Source: Candidatus Hydrogenosomobacter endosymbioticus
GTDB lineage: Bacteria; Pseudomonadota; Alphaproteobacteria; Holosporales; GW7
Direction of reading: 5' to 3'
Assembly (NCBI RefSeq): GCF_021654655.1
Contig: NZ_AP025225.1
Coordinates: 694,001 to 758,000 of the forward strand
Length of the DNA stretch: 64,000 nt
The position numbers were made by a program, and so were the translations under genes. Under the pieces are notes generated by a model. That model was not told the DNA's origin, ran no database searches, and saw only the letters and a list, made by a program, of their open reading frames with translations. Shown one piece after another: positions 54,319 to 63,234 of this stretch (positions are counted from its first letter, which is position 1; the number at the start of each line of letters is the position of its first letter).

Positions 54319-55218
54319 CTAGTCTTTATCTTTATTTATTGCCGTTTGTAATTTTTCAAACAAAATCATTGGAATCAGTAAGAGCGCAACCATGATAACT
54401 GCTAGCGCGCAAGCCGAGGGCCAGTCTTTGCTTGTGAAAAATTCTGCCCAAAGCACTCTTCCAATCATAAGTGAAGTGGGTCCCCCTAGAAGCTCTGGAA
54501 TTACATATTCTCCCATTGCTGGAATAAACACAAGGCTGGCGCCAGCGACAAGTCCTGGGAGCGACATTGGAACCGTTATTCTCCAAAAAACGGATGTTGG
54601 CTTGCAACCAAGATCAAAGGCTGCCTCAAGAAGAGATCGGTCGATATTTTCAAGCGATACGTATGCTGGAAATATCATGAACGGGAGATAGGTATACGTA
54701 ACCCCTATGCCAACAGCTAGCTGGTTATTGAGCAACTCCAGCGGTTCTCTGATTAGACCTATGTTAACCAACAAGAAGTTTATTATGCCTCGATCTCCAA
54801 GGAGGTTCATCCACGCGTATACTCTCACTAAAAACGATGTCCAAAAGGGCAGTATTGCAAGTATAAGAAAGACCTTTTGCATCTTTTTGCTAGACTGAGC
54901 AATGCCATAAGCCATTGGGTATCCTATCAATACGCACATCATTGTTGCTAAGGCAGCAATTTTTATCGAGTTAAAAAAAGCTGTTCGGTAAAACCCGTCA
55001 CACAATATAGAGCTATAGTTGGAGAACACCATACGTATCTGCAAAAGCTCTCCATCTACTATTTGTATGAAAGGCTTATAAGGAGGTATTCCAACCGCGA
55101 GCTCAGAAATGCTTATCTTAAATATGACAAGAAAGGGAAGAACAAGGAAAAGCAAAAGCCAAGTATACGGAATCCATAGGCTGATTTTTTTTTTAATTCT
55201 AGTTTGAAATAGCCTCAT
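54319..55218 (-). CDS. potB: Spermidine/putrescine ABC transporter permease PotB/PotH
   Basis: A 299-residue permease with six membrane helices. It starts KISLWIPYTWLLLFLVLPFLVIFKIS. Family blocks are FWTSFLVRVYAWMNLLGDRG, the EAA loop LLEAAFDLGCKPTSVFWRI, and IPAMGEYVIPELLGGP. It pairs with PotC and PotA. It is isolated from both in the genome here, unlike the usual potABCD operon. No potD lies in the window. Confidence 0.9.
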   Translation of the reverse strand: MRLFQTRIKKKISLWIPYTWLLLFLVLPFLVIFKISISELAVGIPPYKPFIQIVDGELLQIRMVFSNYSSILCDGFYRTAFFNSIKIAALATMMCVLIGYPMAYGIAQSSKKMQKVFLILAILPFWTSFLVRVYAWMNLLGDRGIINFLLVNIGLIREPLELLNNQLAVGIGVTYTYLPFMIFPAYVSLENIDRSLLEAAFDLGCKPTSVFWRITVPMSLPGLVAGASLVFIPAMGEYVIPELLGGPTSLMIGRVLWAEFFTSKDWPSACALAVIMVALLLIPMILFEKLQTAINKDKD

Positions 55219-55329
55219 TTTGTCGATTCCGAGCCATGCATCATACTAGACGACGGTGCGCTTCGCATGAGCAAGATAGTAGCAAAATACCTTTGCTAGT
55301 TCAATTTAATCTTGGGCAATTGGTCGTTT

Positions 55330-56460
55330 TTATATCTCATGTTTTTCGACGATTAATATTGCAAATAAAAACACAGCGATAAACACTGGAGCCCATATTA
55401 TCATAGCATAAAAACTATTTTTTGCTGAATTAAACATGAACATATACATGAGTTCTTTTTGTAGGTATAGGCAAAAACATGCGATGCTTCCGGTTAAGTT
55501 CCATATGAGTGCAGAAGCTCCTCCCCTGCATGATATAGAAAACAACAAAGCCAGAGGACCCAGCAAGGTAATTAGCGCCGCATTCATTAGCAAATAGTGC
55601 CATCTTACTATATGAGCGGGCGTGTATTCAGATTTTCTTATCTCGCGCCCTATATCTCTGAATGACGAATTCCCAACATACGCTGTCCTTTTTTTTACAA
55701 CTATTTCTATGGGGTTGAATTCGCATTTTATTTTGCCAGCATTCATAAAGTTGGGGCTTTTATTTTGCTGTATTTTCCAACAGTTTCTTACAACTATAGA
55801 GTTTTTTTTGAATTTTGCGCTTTTTGCCCAATAGCTTTTTATGAATTCTCCTGAATTAGAGAAAAAATATATTCCAACATCATTTGCTACGCCTTTTTGT
55901 TTAATGCGAGCTATGTGAAGAAATACTTTTCCAGATTTTGTAGTTATGCTTTTCCAAAAGTTTGATGCTGCTGCCGATTCAGAAGAGGATTCTTTTCCAA
56001 GTAATGATTTAAAGGTTGCGCCATACTCTCTCATCATTTTTTCTGATACTGGGCTGAGTATATACAAATCTAGAGTTGCGATTATAAAGCTGATCAATAA
56101 TACGGGGGTCATAAATTGCATAAAAGAGATTCCGATCGAGCGCAAAGCGACGATTTCTTTATGCCTGCTTAATCTAAAAACAAATAAAAGGGCGGAGAAA
56201 AATATAATGAACGCGAGAGTTTGATGTATGATAAACGGCATTTTCATGGCAGAGAGCCAAAGCTGATCTGCCGCTCTTATAAATATAGATGACTTGTTTC
56301 TTGACGTTTCAAGAAGTTCTAGAAGGGTTACAATAAATACAATAAATAACAATATTACTATAAGTCGTATTGTAAAAAGGCCTGAAAGATAAAAAAATAT
56401 TTTGCGCGGGAGTATTAGGTTACTAATTTTTCGAAACTTACGATTTTTCAATTCAAACAT
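55330..56460 (-). CDS. lptG: LPS export permease LptG
   Basis: A 376-residue YjgP/YjgQ family permease: membrane helices near the N-terminus (FFYLSGLFTIRLIVILLFIVF), SRHKEIVALRSIGISF after helix three, a periplasmic beta-jellyroll in the middle, and three C-terminal helices. With LptF it forms the LptB2FG transporter that lifts LPS from the inner membrane. It starts two bases after the lptF stop, so translation is likely coupled. Confidence 0.85.
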   Translation of the reverse strand: MFELKNRKFRKISNLILPRKIFFYLSGLFTIRLIVILLFIVFIVTLLELLETSRNKSSIFIRAADQLWLSAMKMPFIIHQTLAFIIFFSALLFVFRLSRHKEIVALRSIGISFMQFMTPVLLISFIIATLDLYILSPVSEKMMREYGATFKSLLGKESSSESAAASNFWKSITTKSGKVFLHIARIKQKGVANDVGIYFFSNSGEFIKSYWAKSAKFKKNSIVVRNCWKIQQNKSPNFMNAGKIKCEFNPIEIVVKKRTAYVGNSSFRDIGREIRKSEYTPAHIVRWHYLLMNAALITLLGPLALLFSISCRGGASALIWNLTGSIACFCLYLQKELMYMFMFNSAKNSFYAMIIWAPVFIAVFLFAILIVEKHEI

Positions 56461-56462
56461 TG

Positions 56463-57572
56463 CTATATTTCCCGTCTTAATAATTCGTCGGCTGCTTTTA
56501 TCTTCTCTTCTCTAAACAGCTCGTATAACCAAATAATTACCGGGAATAGCATGGCGAATACCATTATAAATGAAAACAACGGGTTTGAAAATTTGTATAA
56601 ACCAAATAGAATCACAGTTTCGAAAAGCATTACCATGGAGGTGGCCATGAGTGGTTGTTTCCATTTGTTTTTTCTTTGAGCGGAGGTTTTTAGAAAAACG
56701 AATACGGAGACTAGCGCAAATATAATCGGCATGAGGGGAAACACAATTCTATACAAAATTTCTGCGTCGTATACGCGCTTTTTTTCATCATCTCCTCCGT
56801 TTCTGTTTAGTATAAGTTCGTGAATAAAGCTTTCATGTGGCTTTTTTTCTACCAGAAAATCTTTTCGTGGCTCGAGGTTGACTGTGTATCGTTTAAATTT
56901 TAAGAAAAACGGCTGTGCAGACCTATCTATAGTAATTTCCTGATGAGTCCCGTTCGTTATTACGAAATTAATCCCGCCGTCTGCAGAAGCCTCAGTTGAT
57001 GCTTTTTTCCCTGTTATCAGTGTTCGTTTTTTTGGGTCTGATTCGTCATAAACTATTATATTTTTGAAAACATTACCCGCGTCTCTTTCGCTTACATATA
57101 TGGTGCGTCCATTTATTCGTATAAATTGTTTTGGAGCAAGGATGGACGGAGCTATGTTGCTCCTTATTTCTCTCTCTTTCTTTTTAAATTCTTGAAAACT
57201 AATTGGAAGCAAAAACAGGCTAATAGAATATAGGAATCCCACCATGAACACCGCTATTGCAAAACATGGGTATGCGAAAAACGAGCCGGCTACACCGCAG
57301 CACAGCGCTGCTTCCATCTCATGGTCATTTATTATCTTGTAATACACAAATAAAATCGCTAGCAAAAATCCAAACGGAAGAGCAATCATCATTACGTTTG
57401 GAAGGAGGAATATAAAAAAAGAGAGAAAATCTGAAAAAGATATTCCGCTGTATGCTATCAAACTGCAAAATCTAAACGATTGTGTCATCCAGATTATCGT
57501 TGTTAAAATACAGCTAATTCCTAATGTTGCAAAAATAATTGATCTTGATATATATTTCTGAAATAAAACCAT
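56463..57572 (-). CDS. lptF: LPS export permease LptF
   Basis: A 369-residue YjgP/YjgQ family permease. MVLFQKYISRSIIFATLGIS at the start, FLLPNVMMIALPFGFLLAILFVYYKIINDHEMEA after helix two, a periplasmic domain with IRINGRTIYVSERD, and C-terminal helices. ATG 57572 is chosen; a TTG at 57641 would run into the divergent surA gene. lptF starts 38 bases from the surA start on the opposite strand. Confidence 0.87.
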   Translation of the reverse strand: MVLFQKYISRSIIFATLGISCILTTIIWMTQSFRFCSLIAYSGISFSDFLSFFIFLLPNVMMIALPFGFLLAILFVYYKIINDHEMEAALCCGVAGSFFAYPCFAIAVFMVGFLYSISLFLLPISFQEFKKKEREIRSNIAPSILAPKQFIRINGRTIYVSERDAGNVFKNIIVYDESDPKKRTLITGKKASTEASADGGINFVITNGTHQEITIDRSAQPFFLKFKRYTVNLEPRKDFLVEKKPHESFIHELILNRNGGDDEKKRVYDAEILYRIVFPLMPIIFALVSVFVFLKTSAQRKNKWKQPLMATSMVMLFETVILFGLYKFSNPLFSFIMVFAMLFPVIIWLYELFREEKIKAADELLRREI

Positions 57573-57609
57573 GGGGACGTTAAGATATATATCAAAGGAC
57601 GCAAACAGC

Positions 57610-58605
57610 ATGAGTATAAAAAAATTTTTTTCTTTTTTCAAGTTTGTGTGCTCGGCGGTTATTATTTTGCTTATTTCGCAATTTATTAATTATTCGGAAG
57701 CAAAAGCTGGCAATGAATACGGAATAGCTGGAATTGTCAATAAAAAACCAATAACTATAGGAGATGTAGACGCAAGAGTCAGAATAGCATTTCTTGCGTC
57801 TGGAAGCAGGCCGACTGAGGAGGCTATGAAGTCTCTTAGGCCTCAGGCATTGAGAATGCTTATGGAAGAAGAGCTTCAAACTCAAATAGCGAAGCAAAAC
57901 AATATAAGCGCTGATGAAGGCGAAGTAGAAGATAGGATAGATGCTGCTGCTAGGAATTTGGGCATTAGCAAGGGGGCGTTTATAAAATTTCTTGCTTCTA
58001 ACGGAATTTCAATAGAAAGCGTTCGAAAGCAGATACGAGCATCTGTTTTCTGGGTCAATTATATACGTGAAAAATATGAGAGGCTTATTGTTGTGAAAAA
58101 AAGCGATATAGATGCGTTTATAAGGAGGAGCCTTGAAGACAATATAGGTGAGCAGTGCCAGATATGTGAGATAGTGGACTATGTGGACAGCAAGCATACG
58201 GAGCTGCAAGCTATGCAGAACGGTAAAAAGATACGTGCTATGCTTGATAATGGAGCGTCGTTCCATGAGATGGCGCGCCAAATGTCGTCTGCTCCTAGTA
58301 AGGAAAGCGGAGGTATGCTTGGATGGATTAGTGTTAACAGGTTAGACCCTTCCATTCGTTCAGCCGTGAAGCATATGCAGCCAGGAGAGTTTTGTGGTCC
58401 TATCCGAATTCCTGCGGAGGGGGTTGCAGATAGGGTTGTCATATTTGCTCTGGTTGATAGGAGAGTTGTCAAAAAAGAAGAATTTAAGATCCCGTCTGTT
58501 GAAGATGCCGCTAGCGTTTTGAAGCAGGAAGCTTTGGCTAGATGGTCTAAACGAGAGATGATCGATTCGAAAAAATCTGCGTATTATAAAGAGCTAATAA
58601 AATAG
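57610..58605 (+). CDS. surA: Periplasmic chaperone/prolyl isomerase SurA
   Basis: A 331-residue periplasmic protein. Signal peptide MSIKKFFSFFKFVCSAVIIL to about EAKA, a SurA N-terminal domain (GIAGIVNKKPITIGDVDAR), then a PpiC-type rotamase domain (~190-290: GASFHEMARQMSSAPSKESG and LGWISVNRLDPSIRSAV). It escorts barrel proteins such as the porin to the BAM complex. ATG 57610 has AAAGGACGC upstream. Divergent from lptFG. Confidence 0.88.
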   Translation: MSIKKFFSFFKFVCSAVIILLISQFINYSEAKAGNEYGIAGIVNKKPITIGDVDARVRIAFLASGSRPTEEAMKSLRPQALRMLMEEELQTQIAKQNNISADEGEVEDRIDAAARNLGISKGAFIKFLASNGISIESVRKQIRASVFWVNYIREKYERLIVVKKSDIDAFIRRSLEDNIGEQCQICEIVDYVDSKHTELQAMQNGKKIRAMLDNGASFHEMARQMSSAPSKESGGMLGWISVNRLDPSIRSAVKHMQPGEFCGPIRIPAEGVADRVVIFALVDRRVVKKEEFKIPSVEDAASVLKQEALARWSKREMIDSKKSAYYKELIK

Positions 58606-58763
58606 AAAATGGAAGGTGTGGATGTGTTGGTTGTTTGCTGAGAGCGTCGCTGTTTCTGCAGTTTTTAGGAGATAGGATAGTTTTTATTGTGCTAGAAGGG
58701 ACCAGCATTCGTCAGAAATAGAAAGGTGGTTGTTGGCTGGGACGATATACAGCAGAATTGTTT

Positions 58764-59762
58764 TTATAAGTCAAATCTTTCTGGATCATTGGCGCGTATA
58801 TTGGTCATAGCGGACGTGGCTGGATGAGAGAAAGATACGCTGCGGCAGTGTAGCATCATCCCTTCTTTAAGCTTGCAAGAGCGGTCCAAATTTCCGTATA
58901 AAAAATCTCCAACAACCGGACATCCTATGTGTGCCATGTGTGCGCGAATTTGGTGCGTTCGTCCGGTTTCTGGAATTATTTTTATAAAAGAAAAATGGGC
59001 TCCGTTTTTGCAAAACTTTCTTACAACTTCGTATTTTGTTACCGCTGATAGGGCCATGCTTGTATTATAGGGTGGGCGCTGGAACTGTGTATTTATCTGC
59101 ATGGAACACACCATCTTTGCTCCTCCGTTCCAGGATGTTTTTATTAAAGGAGTATCTATTGTTCCCTCAGGATCCTTCGGAAAGTTATGCACAATTGCTA
59201 TGTATTCTTTTTCTATGGACCTATCTCGGAACATAGCGGCAAGTGTGCGTGCGCATGATATAGTTCGAGAAAACAAAAGAACTCCCGATGTTTGCTTGTC
59301 GAGTCTGTGAGCTAATTTTACAGAAAACTTACCGCATTGTTGTAGGTTTTTTTCATAGCCATACAGCGTTTCGGCCACCATGTCCATGCTAACAGATTGA
59401 CGTGTTCCTCCTTGAGAAGCAATACCGGCCGGTTTATTGAACGCTATCACATGCTCATCTTCGTATATTACCCATAGGCGAGCCGCATTCATGATTTCGT
59501 CTGGAATTTTGATTTTTGGACTATGCGTCGCCCTGTTTTCGTTTTCTTCGATGAGCTTGCTGTATATGGAGATCATGTCGTTTTCGCAGAGTCTAAGTGA
59601 AGGGAATGCTCTTTTATCGTTAACTTTTATGTCTCCGGTGCGCAAAAATTTTTGTATCGCGGAGGCGGGGATATTTGGAAGCCTATTATATGACCACTTA
59701 TCGATTCGTGCGCCTGCGAAGGAGGGATCTACAAATTCTTGTACTGTTTTTTGCTTTGTCAT
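58764..59762 (-). CDS. RluC/RluD family 23S rRNA pseudouridine synthase
   Basis: A 332-residue enzyme. An S4-type N-terminal domain (ARIDKWSYNRLPNIPASAIQK), then the catalytic domain with AHRLDKQTSGVLLFSRT, whose Asp attacks the uridine, and GRTHQIRAHMAHIGCPVVGD. It makes pseudouridine in large rRNA. RluC is the likeliest subtype because of the S4 start, but RluC and RluD cannot be separated with certainty here. Confidence 0.9.
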   Translation of the reverse strand: MTKQKTVQEFVDPSFAGARIDKWSYNRLPNIPASAIQKFLRTGDIKVNDKRAFPSLRLCENDMISIYSKLIEENENRATHSPKIKIPDEIMNAARLWVIYEDEHVIAFNKPAGIASQGGTRQSVSMDMVAETLYGYEKNLQQCGKFSVKLAHRLDKQTSGVLLFSRTISCARTLAAMFRDRSIEKEYIAIVHNFPKDPEGTIDTPLIKTSWNGGAKMVCSMQINTQFQRPPYNTSMALSAVTKYEVVRKFCKNGAHFSFIKIIPETGRTHQIRAHMAHIGCPVVGDFLYGNLDRSCKLKEGMMLHCRSVSFSHPATSAMTNIRANDPERFDL

Positions 59763-59876
59763 AAGGAAGCTCTATCATTACGGTTGACCGCGCTGAAGAA
59801 AGGTCTACTCGCTTGCGTTACAATTGCGTTAATTATAAACCGAAGGCGCAGTATATCAAACGTTATTTTCTTTGGG

Positions 59877-60635
59877 TTAATTTTTTTGATTAGAGCTACA
59901 AATTTGCGCTATATCTAAAACTTCTTTTGCGTTCATGCCTGCTCTTCCCAGCATAAGCCCGTCCGCTCCGGAGGCCATTATCTGCAGAGCATTGATGGTG
60001 TTTGCTGCCCCTCCATATAAAACTCCAAGGCAGCGATCTTCCGCTGGGTGTATACAAGATTTTATGTAAGATATCGCTCGGGATATATGTCCAGAACTTA
60101 CAGCCTCATATGGCGCTCCAACAGCCCATACAGGCTCATATGCAATGATGATTTTTCCATCGGATGGGATGCTGGAGGTTATTTGCTGCTGTATTTCGAT
60201 ATCAAATTTGCATGGAGAGCTTTCTCCGATGCATATTATGGGGGTGATGTTGTTTTTGATTGCGCTGAGCGCTTTTGCAAGAATAGTGCTGTCGGATTCT
60301 TTATGATATTTTCTTCTTTCACAATGGCCTAGTATTACATAGTCACATCCAATGTCGCGCAGCATGTTGGCGCTTACATCTCCAGTGAAAGCTCCTCTTT
60401 CTTCAGAAGAACAATCCTGAGCTCCGAGCGAAATTATGTCTGTATTCTCAAAATCTGCGCTGTTTGCGCAACTTGATAAACTTGGTAGATATGGAAAGGG
60501 AAAGCACGCTATTATTTTAGGTGGAATTCCTTGTCCTTGCGAACGTGTTGATTCGGAAATTTCGTCGATAAACTCTGTGACTAGCTTTTTGTTTCCGTTC
60601 ATTTTCCAGTTGCAGACTATGAATTTATTTTTCAT
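59877..60635 (-). CDS. tpiA: Triosephosphate isomerase
   Basis: A 252-residue TIM barrel. The catalytic Lys is in VCNWKMNGN, catalytic His104 in ILGHCERRKY, catalytic Glu in AYEPVWAVGAP, and YGGAAN binds phosphate. Cys105 takes the place of the nearly invariant Ser next to the catalytic His. No other glycolytic genes are close. Normal length. Confidence 0.95.
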   Translation of the reverse strand: MKNKFIVCNWKMNGNKKLVTEFIDEISESTRSQGQGIPPKIIACFPFPYLPSLSSCANSADFENTDIISLGAQDCSSEERGAFTGDVSANMLRDIGCDYVILGHCERRKYHKESDSTILAKALSAIKNNITPIICIGESSPCKFDIEIQQQITSSIPSDGKIIIAYEPVWAVGAPYEAVSSGHISRAISYIKSCIHPAEDRCLGVLYGGAANTINALQIMASGADGLMLGRAGMNAKEVLDIAQICSSNQKN

Positions 60636-60750
60636 TATTTGTGTGAGAATTTATGTTGTTTCCATATGGTATACGGCTTTAATGTAGCTACGCAATGTCT
60701 GGATTCTTTGTGACGTTTTTTGAATGCTAGATTATAGGTTTTATAGATTT

Positions 60751-61923
60751 TTATATGGTAAGAATGATACTGTTTTCTGTCTGCCAGTAGAGAACAACTT
60801 TGTCGTCCCATGTGACAGGCCTTTCTGCCAAGCGGAACAAATTGGGTTGCGTCGCGATTACTATTTTTCCTGACCTAAGTTGAACGTAATAAAGCGAAAC
60901 ATCTCCGAGGTACGCGATGTCCTTCACAATTCCTATTGCGAAGTTGTTGGGGAGGTTTTTTATTTCCGTTGATATGAGAATTTTCTCTGGCCTAATAACC
61001 ACAGAAACATGAGCCCCAACTGGCGCGGCTGACGAATACGCAACTGCTAGGTCTGTTTCTATATGAGGACTTTTTACGACCACATACTCTTGCTCTTCGG
61101 ATGTTACTATCCCATCAAAAATGTTTACTATTCCAATGAATTTCGCAACGAAAAGAGAATTTGGGTATTCGTATACTTCTCCCGGAGTTCCAACTTGCTT
61201 GATTTTTCCTTTATCCATAATCCCAATTCTTGTAGACATAGTCATAGCTTCTTCTTGGTCATGGGTCACCATTATGAAAGTGGTTTCTACTTTCTCTTGT
61301 ATATTCACAAGCTCGAACTGGGTTTTTTCTCTGAGATTTTTGTCTAGGGCTGCCAGCGGCTCATCTAGAAGTAGCACCTTTGGTTGTCTAGCTAAAGCTC
61401 GAGCCAGCGCCACTCGCTGTCTTTGTCCTCCAGAAAGCTGATATGGGCGTCTGTCTGCGAAATCGCTCATATTCACCAGATCTAGCATTTCTTCCACTCG
61501 CTCTTTTATAAATTTTCGGCCAAGTCTTGCTTGCCTTAGCCCGAATGCTACATTATCGCGAACACTCATATGCGGAAACAGCGCATAAAACTGGAACATT
61601 ATGTTTACTGGAAGGTCATATGGCTCGGTTTTTGTCACGTCGATGTCGTCTATGTAGATATGGCCGCTTGATGGCTTTTCGAATCCTGCTAGTAGACGTA
61701 GCATGGTTGTCTTTCCGCACCCAGACTCGCCAAGCAGAGAGAAAAATTCACCCTTGTATATGTCTAGGCTGACGTTTCTTACAGCCGACACCGAGCCAAA
61801 CTCTTTTGATACAGACTGGAACTGAATAAAAGGTTTCTCCGTTGGGTTAAGCCACGGGTCAACATTTTTTTCCCGCGCTGATTTCATGAAATTAGCTGTA
61901 GACATACAAACCATATGGAACAA
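60751..61923 (-). CDS. potA: Spermidine/putrescine ABC transporter ATPase PotA
   Basis: A 390-residue ATPase. Walker A GESGCGKTT, Q-loop IMFQFYALFPHMSV, signature LSGGQRQRVALARAL, Walker B VLLLDEPLAALD, H-loop VTHDQEEAMT, and a C-terminal TOBE domain (~290-385). It drives PotB and PotC. The start is uncertain: a TTG opens the frame at 61923, and ATGs at 61914, 61905 and 61887 are all possible. It lies isolated from potB and potC. Confidence 0.9.
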   Translation of the reverse strand: MFHMVCMSTANFMKSAREKNVDPWLNPTEKPFIQFQSVSKEFGSVSAVRNVSLDIYKGEFFSLLGESGCGKTTMLRLLAGFEKPSSGHIYIDDIDVTKTEPYDLPVNIMFQFYALFPHMSVRDNVAFGLRQARLGRKFIKERVEEMLDLVNMSDFADRRPYQLSGGQRQRVALARALARQPKVLLLDEPLAALDKNLREKTQFELVNIQEKVETTFIMVTHDQEEAMTMSTRIGIMDKGKIKQVGTPGEVYEYPNSLFVAKFIGIVNIFDGIVTSEEQEYVVVKSPHIETDLAVAYSSAAPVGAHVSVVIRPEKILISTEIKNLPNNFAIGIVKDIAYLGDVSLYYVQLRSGKIVIATQPNLFRLAERPVTWDDKVVLYWQTENSIILTI

Positions 61924-62071
61924 TAAGCAGCGAGACTTGCTGTGATTATACTCGTTTATTTTTGTGTTGGAAATTTTTTTGGAACTTGTCGAAATCTATT
62001 TTCGTTTTGTGTAGGTGAGGGCGGATGAATATAATAGCCTTGCGTATATGGAACTCAGGTGAGAGACTGGT

Positions 62072-62087
62072 GTTAATAATGAATTAA
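62072..62087. promoter_or_regulatory. CtrA-type motif at the tsaD start codon
   Basis: GTTAA-TAATGAA-TTAA is a perfect match to the reverse form of TTAA-N7-TTAAC. Its last base is the first base of the tsaD ATG. AT-rich context and chance expectation make this weak. Confidence 0.25.
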
Positions 62088-63139
62088 TGCTGAGGAAAAT
62101 GTTTCAGAACAATGTGCCAATAATCGGTATAGAAACAAGCTGCGATGAGACGGCGGTTGCTGTTATATGTGGCCGCAGTATCTTGAGCAACGAAATATAT
62201 AGTCAAACAAAAGAGCACGAAAAGTTCGGGGGGGTTGTTCCTGAGGTGGCTGCTCGTGCTCATGTGACTGTTTTGACAGATTTGTTTTCTATAGCTATTG
62301 GCAAAGCAGGGATTAGGTTAAGGGATGCATGTGCTATAGGCGTTACAAGCGGACCTGGACTTGTTGGAGGGCTGCTCGTAGGAACTATGTTTGCAAAAGG
62401 CATAGCCATCGGATCTTGTAAGCCTGTCTATCCCATAAATCATCTTGAAGCACATGCTCTAACTGTACGCATGTTTGATGACCGCGCAAAATTCCCGTAC
62501 TTGTTGCTTCTGATTTCTGGCGGGCACTGCCAAGTCATCATTGTAAATGGCGTGGGAAAATATCAGATGCTCGGAGCAACTTTGGACGATTCTCTTGGTG
62601 AATGCTTTGATAAAGTTGCGCGCCTTCTTGGGTTTTCATACCCGGGAGGACCTAAAATAGAAAAGGCTGCGGTAGGAGGAGATCCGTTTGCATTCGATAT
62701 TCCGGAGCCGCTTAAAGGAAGCAAAGACTGCTTATTTTCTTTTTCTGGTTTAAAGACTGCTTGCGCTAGCATCATTCAAAGGAGTTCTCTAGACGAGCGC
62801 CAGGTAAAAGATTTTTGCGCTAGCTTTCAAAGGGTGGTAGCGGACCATCTTTGTAGAAAAATACTCGTAGCTGTGCAAAAGTCGGAAAAATTTGCCGGTT
62901 TGTCTGAAAACAAAATTTCATGTTGCGTGATCGCTGGAGGGGTCGCGTCTAACGCATATATAAGAGAGCGCATCAACTTCGCTCTTTCTAGTGTTCGCTA
63001 TGAGCTTGTTGTTGCTCCATCAGAATTTTGCACAGATAATGCAGTTATGATAGCGTGGGCGGCGCTGGAAAGAATGGAAGCAGGGGTTGCTCCCGCCGAC
63101 TCTTTTTCTGTTCATCCAAGGTGGCCTATTGGTTTTTAA
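62087..63139 (+). CDS. tsaD: tRNA N6-threonylcarbamoyladenosine transferase TsaD
   Basis: A 350-residue enzyme that installs t6A at position 37 of ANN-decoding tRNAs, with TsaB and TsaE. IGIETSCDETAVAV opens the ASKHA fold; NHLEAHALT holds the metal-binding His pair; LISGGHCQVI, GATLDDSLGECFDK, YPGGP and CVIAGGVASNAYIRE complete the family set. ATG 62099 is an alternative start. Full length. Confidence 0.96.
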   Translation: MLRKMFQNNVPIIGIETSCDETAVAVICGRSILSNEIYSQTKEHEKFGGVVPEVAARAHVTVLTDLFSIAIGKAGIRLRDACAIGVTSGPGLVGGLLVGTMFAKGIAIGSCKPVYPINHLEAHALTVRMFDDRAKFPYLLLLISGGHCQVIIVNGVGKYQMLGATLDDSLGECFDKVARLLGFSYPGGPKIEKAAVGGDPFAFDIPEPLKGSKDCLFSFSGLKTACASIIQRSSLDERQVKDFCASFQRVVADHLCRKILVAVQKSEKFAGLSENKISCCVIAGGVASNAYIRERINFALSSVRYELVVAPSEFCTDNAVMIAWAALERMEAGVAPADSFSVHPRWPIGF

Positions 63140-63234
63140 TTTTATTCTCATAAAAATGCCAAGCAATAGCTCTCAAAAATACATCGTCAAATTTAATAAA
63201 TTGTGTGGTATAGTACGATCTGGTTGGCGTAGCA

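Noticed and set aside
57573-57641. N-terminal extension of LptF and an upstream start for SurA at 57571
   Set aside because: The two extensions overlap each other on opposite strands; internal ATGs at 57572 and 57610 fit the families, and SurA has a good ribosome site.
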